Shown piece after piece: positions 60,971-64,000 of a stretch of DNA of 64,000 nt. Source of the stretch: JAWKIJ01 sp041394325 (lineage in GTDB: Bacteria; Actinomycetota; Acidimicrobiia; Acidimicrobiales; Microtrichaceae); NCBI GenBank assembly GCA_041394325.1, contig JAWKIJ010000001.1, positions 1,674,001 to 1,738,000 of the forward strand, written 5' to 3'. How positions within the stretch are numbered: the stretch's first letter is position 1; every line of letters begins with the position of its first letter. The notes beneath the pieces were generated by a model. It saw nothing but the letters and a program-made list of their open reading frames with translations, was not told where the DNA came from and ran no database searches. The position numbers and the translations under genes were made by a program.

Positions 60971-62381
60971 TCAGCCGACGCGGCCCAACTTGTCGTACAG
61001 GTCGGGGAACAGCGTGCGGATCGAGCTTGGCGCGCGCCGCTGCATAGGCAGGCCAGTCGTAGGTTCGCCAGAACGTTTCCCTGTCGAAGTGGTTCCGGCC
61101 GATCAACGTCTTGATCCCACCGAGGGCGAGGGTCTCGGTTTCGAGCAGCTCGGAGTAGTCCCGGCCGGCCTCGTTGTTGGACTTGCCGTACACGGCGAAG
61201 TCGATGCACAGCTCGCCCGCGCGCATCGTCTCCGACGGCACCGGACCGAGCCACGGATACTGCGATCGCGCTCGATAGGGGACGACCCACAACGGCCAGA
61301 AGTCGAACACCCGCGTGTACCACGCCCAGAAGTCGCCGAACCGGGTCTCCGGAACGAAGACGTCGCAGACCACCTCCGGTCGGCGGCGGAGGTGGCGGAT
61401 GATCGGTGCCAGACGGTTGGACCAGCCGATGAGATTGGTGGAGCCCAGGACGTGGCGGCCCACGAGACGACGGACCCATCCCCACTGCAGGGGTGGGATC
61501 GTGGCGGTCATCCAGTGGCACTCGCTGTCGTAGCGAAAGCAGTACTCCTCGGTCGAGAGCACGTCCCGGCGTCGCTCAGCGGTGGATCGCCAGTAGATCG
61601 CGCCGGTGGAGTAGACGCTCGCACCGGTGCCGGGGCGGTCCACGAAACGCCCCTCGCACAGGGTGAGGTGGTTGGGCGCGTGCACGATCCCGTCAACGAA
61701 GTCGGGGCCGTCGTCGCGGTCGAGATCGCATGCCTCGACGATCGCCGCCCGATACTCGTCGGCACGGTGGAAGTGTCGGTAGGTGACTTCGACGAAGGGT
61801 TTGGCCGGAACCAGCTCGAAGGTCACCGCCGTGACGATGCCGAGCGTGCCGTAGCTCCCGTGCACCATGTCGAACAGCGCCCGGTCGCGCTCGCGCGACA
61901 GTGTCCGCACCGTCCCCGTGCCGTCGACCACCTCATAGGCGAGACACGAGTCGTGGAATCCGCCGTGGCGGAACGACATCGACTCGACCGAGCAGCCCGC
62001 CACGGCGCCGCCGAGGGTGATCCCGCGCAGCTCGGGGACCACCGTGGGGATGAGCCCGTGCTCGAGGGTGACGCGCAGGATCGCCTCGAAGGTCACCCCC
62101 GCCTCGGCGACACAGGTGCGGCCGAGCGGATCGAGTTCGATGACGTGGGTCAACGCGGAGGTGTCGATGGAGCGCGACGTGAACCGCCGGTCCGTCGCGA
62201 GCGGGACCACGTGATGCACCCCGCCCTTGTCGATATGCGCTGTCTCGGCCGACGAAGCAGCCTCTCGCACGGCCGCCGCGATCGTCGCGACTCGATGTTG
62301 GTGGGCTGCCTTCCCGGCATCGGCTGCCCCCGGCGGCCGGGTCGTGGCGATCTGTGGGGTGTCGGCGGTCGCGGTGCTCAT
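60971..62381 (-). CDS. FAD-linked oxidase, DHCR24-like (C-terminal frameshift)
   Basis: FAD_binding_4 oxidoreductase of about 470 residues from ATG 62381. The FAD site is in THVIELDPLGRTCVAEAGVT, PELRGITLGGAVAG and HGSYGTLGIVTAVTFELVPAK; the C-terminal part (GIKTLIGRNHFDRETFWRTY) resembles plant and animal delta-24-sterol reductases (DHCR24/DWF1). Near 61015 the frame moves so that the chain ends LFPDLYDKLGRVG, as in that family, with stop at 60971; the uncorrected frame runs on through the dispersed repeat. The substrate could be a steroid or a polyprenyl lipid; this is inference. Confidence 0.82.
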
Positions 62382-62396
62382 CGGACCGATTCTTCC

Positions 62397-62624
62397 ATGC
62401 CGCGGGTCGCCGTGCGCGAGACTCGGGTCGTGCCCTCGGCGACCTCCGATTTCACGTGTCCCCGTTGCGGCGCCGACGTGTCCGAGTCCTTCTACGGACC
62501 GTGCTCGTCGTGTCGGCAGTGGCTGAGGGCGAACCTCGGTGGTGAGCAGAGCGACGTCGAGGTCGAGGCCTACGTCCCCAAGATGAACGTCACCCCGAAC
62601 GCCGTGGCGCTCAAGGAGGACTGA
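62397..62624 (+). CDS. Small zinc-ribbon protein
   Basis: 75 residues from ATG 62397 (GTG 62430 is alternative). TCPRCGADV and YGPCSSCRQWLRANLGG form a four-Cys zinc ribbon, then an acidic, conserved tail (VEVEAYVPKMNVTPNAVALK). Similar small proteins are common in actinobacteria, function unknown. Its stop is only a few bases from that of the convergent TetR gene. Confidence 0.75.
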   Translation: MPRVAVRETRVVPSATSDFTCPRCGADVSESFYGPCSSCRQWLRANLGGEQSDVEVEAYVPKMNVTPNAVALKED

Positions 62625-62628
62625 CCGC

Positions 62629-63204
62629 TCAGCCGGCGCCGCGGAGACCCGCCCAGGCGAGTCGGGACACCTGCGCAGCGAGCTCCGACGCGTCGACGTC
62701 GACCTCGTGCTCGAGCCACGATCGGCAGGCTGCCTCGACCATGCCCACGATGCCGTTGCCCAATAGGAGCCGGTGCTCCCAGTTGAGGCTGGGGATGTCG
62801 ATGTGCTCGGCGACGAGCTCGGCCATGGAGCGTTCCACCCGGCGGGCGGCGTCGGCGAACTCGGGGTCCCGTCGGGTGCTGTCGCCGAAGAGGACCTTGA
62901 ACGCGTCCTCGTGTTGGGCCACCCACGCGAAGTACGCCTCGATGCCGAGGCTGATCTGCTCACGCGGTCCTGCCGCGTTGCTGGTGACCTTGGCGATCGA
63001 GTCGCGCAACTCGGCGCCCAACTCCGACAGGAGCTCCTTGTAGAGCGAACGTTTCGAGCGGAAGTGCTGGTAGAGCACCGGTTTCGTCACCCCTGCGGCA
63101 TCCGCGATGTCGTTCATCGAGGTGCCGTAGAAGCCCTGACGGGCGAACGTCGCGACGGCGACCCTCACCAGTTGGGAACGCCGCTCCGACGCCGCCATGC
63201 GCAT
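62629..63204 (-). CDS. TetR-family transcriptional regulator
   Basis: 191 residues. Helix-turn-helix is FYGTSMNDIADAAGVTKPVL and YQHFRSKRSLYKELL; the C-terminal ligand domain is of the TetR_C type with WVAQHEDAFKVLFGD. The first ATG (63204) is supported by TACCGT ending 6 bases upstream. Target and ligand unknown; the only nearby promoters are its own and that of the small membrane gene pair. It may bind the acyl-CoA dehydrogenase operator, which cannot be tested here. Confidence 0.88.
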   Translation of the reverse strand: MRMAASERRSQLVRVAVATFARQGFYGTSMNDIADAAGVTKPVLYQHFRSKRSLYKELLSELGAELRDSIAKVTSNAAGPREQISLGIEAYFAWVAQHEDAFKVLFGDSTRRDPEFADAARRVERSMAELVAEHIDIPSLNWEHRLLLGNGIVGMVEAACRSWLEHEVDVDASELAAQVSRLAWAGLRGAG

Positions 63205-63265
63205 GGTTCGACGGTACCAGAGGGGTCCGGAGGTGCCGCAGGACCGGCGACGCGAACGGCCGCGC

Positions 63266-63541
63266 TCAATAGCGGAACGGCTCGCCCCGCTCCTCGCGCT
63301 CGGCCGCCTTGATCCCGTAGCCGAAGATCATCGCCGGGATCATCGTGACGGCACCCACGGCGAGAAGCAGGACCACGATCACCACGATCGCGGGTGGAAA
63401 GGAGTTGAAGAACCCGACGACGAAGAAGAACACCGACAGCCCGACCGAGGCCCAGCCGATGCGATTGCCGAGAGCGCACCACCTCGCGAGCCGTTCACGT
63501 CGCTGTTCGACTCCCTCGTCGGTCCGATCACGTCGTGTCAT
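63266..63541 (-). CDS. Small two-helix membrane protein
   Basis: 91 residues with helices WASVGLSVFFFVVGFF and PPAIVVIVVLLLAVGAV, basic and acidic termini, and a Gly-Tyr-rich end (FGYGIKAAEREERGEPFRY). ATG 63541 overlaps the stop of the gene upstream (ATGA). No known function. Confidence 0.7.
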   Translation of the reverse strand: MTRRDRTDEGVEQRRERLARWCALGNRIGWASVGLSVFFFVVGFFNSFPPAIVVIVVLLLAVGAVTMIPAMIFGYGIKAAEREERGEPFRY

Positions 63542-64000
63542 GGTCGCCGCCCCCGTCGTCCGTCGGGGTGTGCGGAGCCTCGGTCCATCCCGGAGCCCGC
63601 GGGCGTCCGGAAGGTCCGGACGTTGTCGGCGACGGTGTCGTCGTAACGCCGGCGGTCGGTGTCCTCCGGCAGAGTGCGGACCGCGGGTCCGCTCCGGGTC
63701 ATGGGTCCCCTACCCAAGGGCGCGACGAGCGAACGGTAGGAGCGGTCCATCCCTTGGCGGAGGATCCGTGCACGTACGATCGCATGGGCAACCAGTGCGA
63801 TACCGACGAGCAGGACGATGTCGCCGAACGACATCACCACACCTCCCGGCATTGCGATGGTCTCTCCCAGGAAGGTCAGCCGGTCCTCGTCGGTGGCCGG
63901 ATGACGGGGTCCGGACAACGAGATCCGGCCCGGATCGCCCTTGGCCTGGGCGGCGGTGATCCGCCCCGCATCCGCGAGCGCCGCGACGCTGGTGGGCGTA
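63538..64000 (-). CDS. DUF5317-like membrane protein, N-terminus beyond the window
   Basis: The frame is open to the right edge, so the N-terminal part is missing. Visible is LTFLGETIAMPGGVVMSFGD followed by helix IVLLVGIALVAHAIVRA, which fits the end of DUF5317 proteins (FLGDxIxxP then FSxGDxxL), then a 70-residue polar, Arg-rich tail. In-frame TTG 63918 could be mistaken for a start. Coupled by ATGA to the small membrane gene. Confidence 0.6.
   Translation of the reverse strand, partial: TPTSVAALADAGRITAAQAKGDPGRISLSGPRHPATDEDRLTFLGETIAMPGGVVMSFGDIVLLVGIALVAHAIVRARILRQGMDRSYRSLVAPLGRGPMTRSGPAVRTLPEDTDRRRYDDTVADNVRTFRTPAGSGMDRGSAHPDGRRGRRP

Overview
The window is very GC-rich with dense, mostly short-spaced genes on both strands. 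It looks like an actinobacterium, most plausibly of the Acidimicrobiia (inference). Supporting signs are DUF2510 domains, an F420-type luciferase-like oxidoreductase, a DinB/mycothiol-type protein, GTG starts with 4-base stop/start overlaps, a malyl-CoA lyase of the Chloroflexus/actinobacterial type, and many starts that look leaderless. No tRNA, rRNA, CRISPR array, transposase, integrase or phage gene was recognised, and no stretch over 300 bases lacks a gene.

Layout. 1-4.4 kb: a truncated beta-class DNA methyltransferase, a 14-TM drug exporter with a divergent TetR gene, and an HMG-CoA-lyase-like gene. 4.4-11.6 kb: a four-gene OpuC/ProX-type osmolyte importer, divergent from a four-gene ABC-2 exporter cluster (ATPase-permease-ATPase-permease), with a perfect 20-bp palindrome between them. 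11.6-18.7 kb: a HerA-like ATPase, a small MT0933-like antitoxin, a malyl-CoA lyase and a second CitE-like lyase, then a scramblase-like protein, an SRPBCC protein and a DUF2510 membrane protein. 18.7-28 kb: epoxide hydrolase, SGNH hydrolase, an unknown protein, tyrosine phosphatase, P450 and a LacZ-type beta-galactosidase. 28-40.6 kb: MscS, small membrane proteins, an F420 oxidoreductase, DUF2079 and acyltransferase membrane proteins, a pirin remnant, valS, a secreted protein, and an ECF-like sigma factor with a membrane partner.

40.6-47.1 kb: a peroxide-defence operon ahpC-ahpF-oxyR-methyltransferase with a four-part OxyR site upstream, followed by leuA with a leader peptide and attenuator. 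47.2-54 kb: DinB-like protein, acyl-CoA ligase, and the biotin genes bioB-bioA divergent from bioF-bioD. BioD carries a C-terminal cysteine-rich domain resembling the biotin synthase auxiliary protein. 54-64 kb: degenerate GGDEF protein, DUF4279, alpha/beta hydrolase, cysS, acyl-CoA dehydrogenase, TIG-domain lipoprotein, DHCR24-like FAD oxidase, zinc-ribbon protein, TetR, and two small membrane proteins, the last cut by the window edge.

Two features run through the window. First, four copies of a roughly 50-bp perfect or near-perfect hairpin (arms built on TTTTGTCGCGCGAAAGTCGCG-like sequence, spelled out in the repeat entries) sit at 3' ends of genes. Second, about twelve otherwise conserved genes are broken by some twenty single frameshifts, mostly explained by loss of one base in a G or C run. 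This points to sequencing indels rather than gene decay, so the frameshifted genes are annotated here as single genes with the shift positions given.
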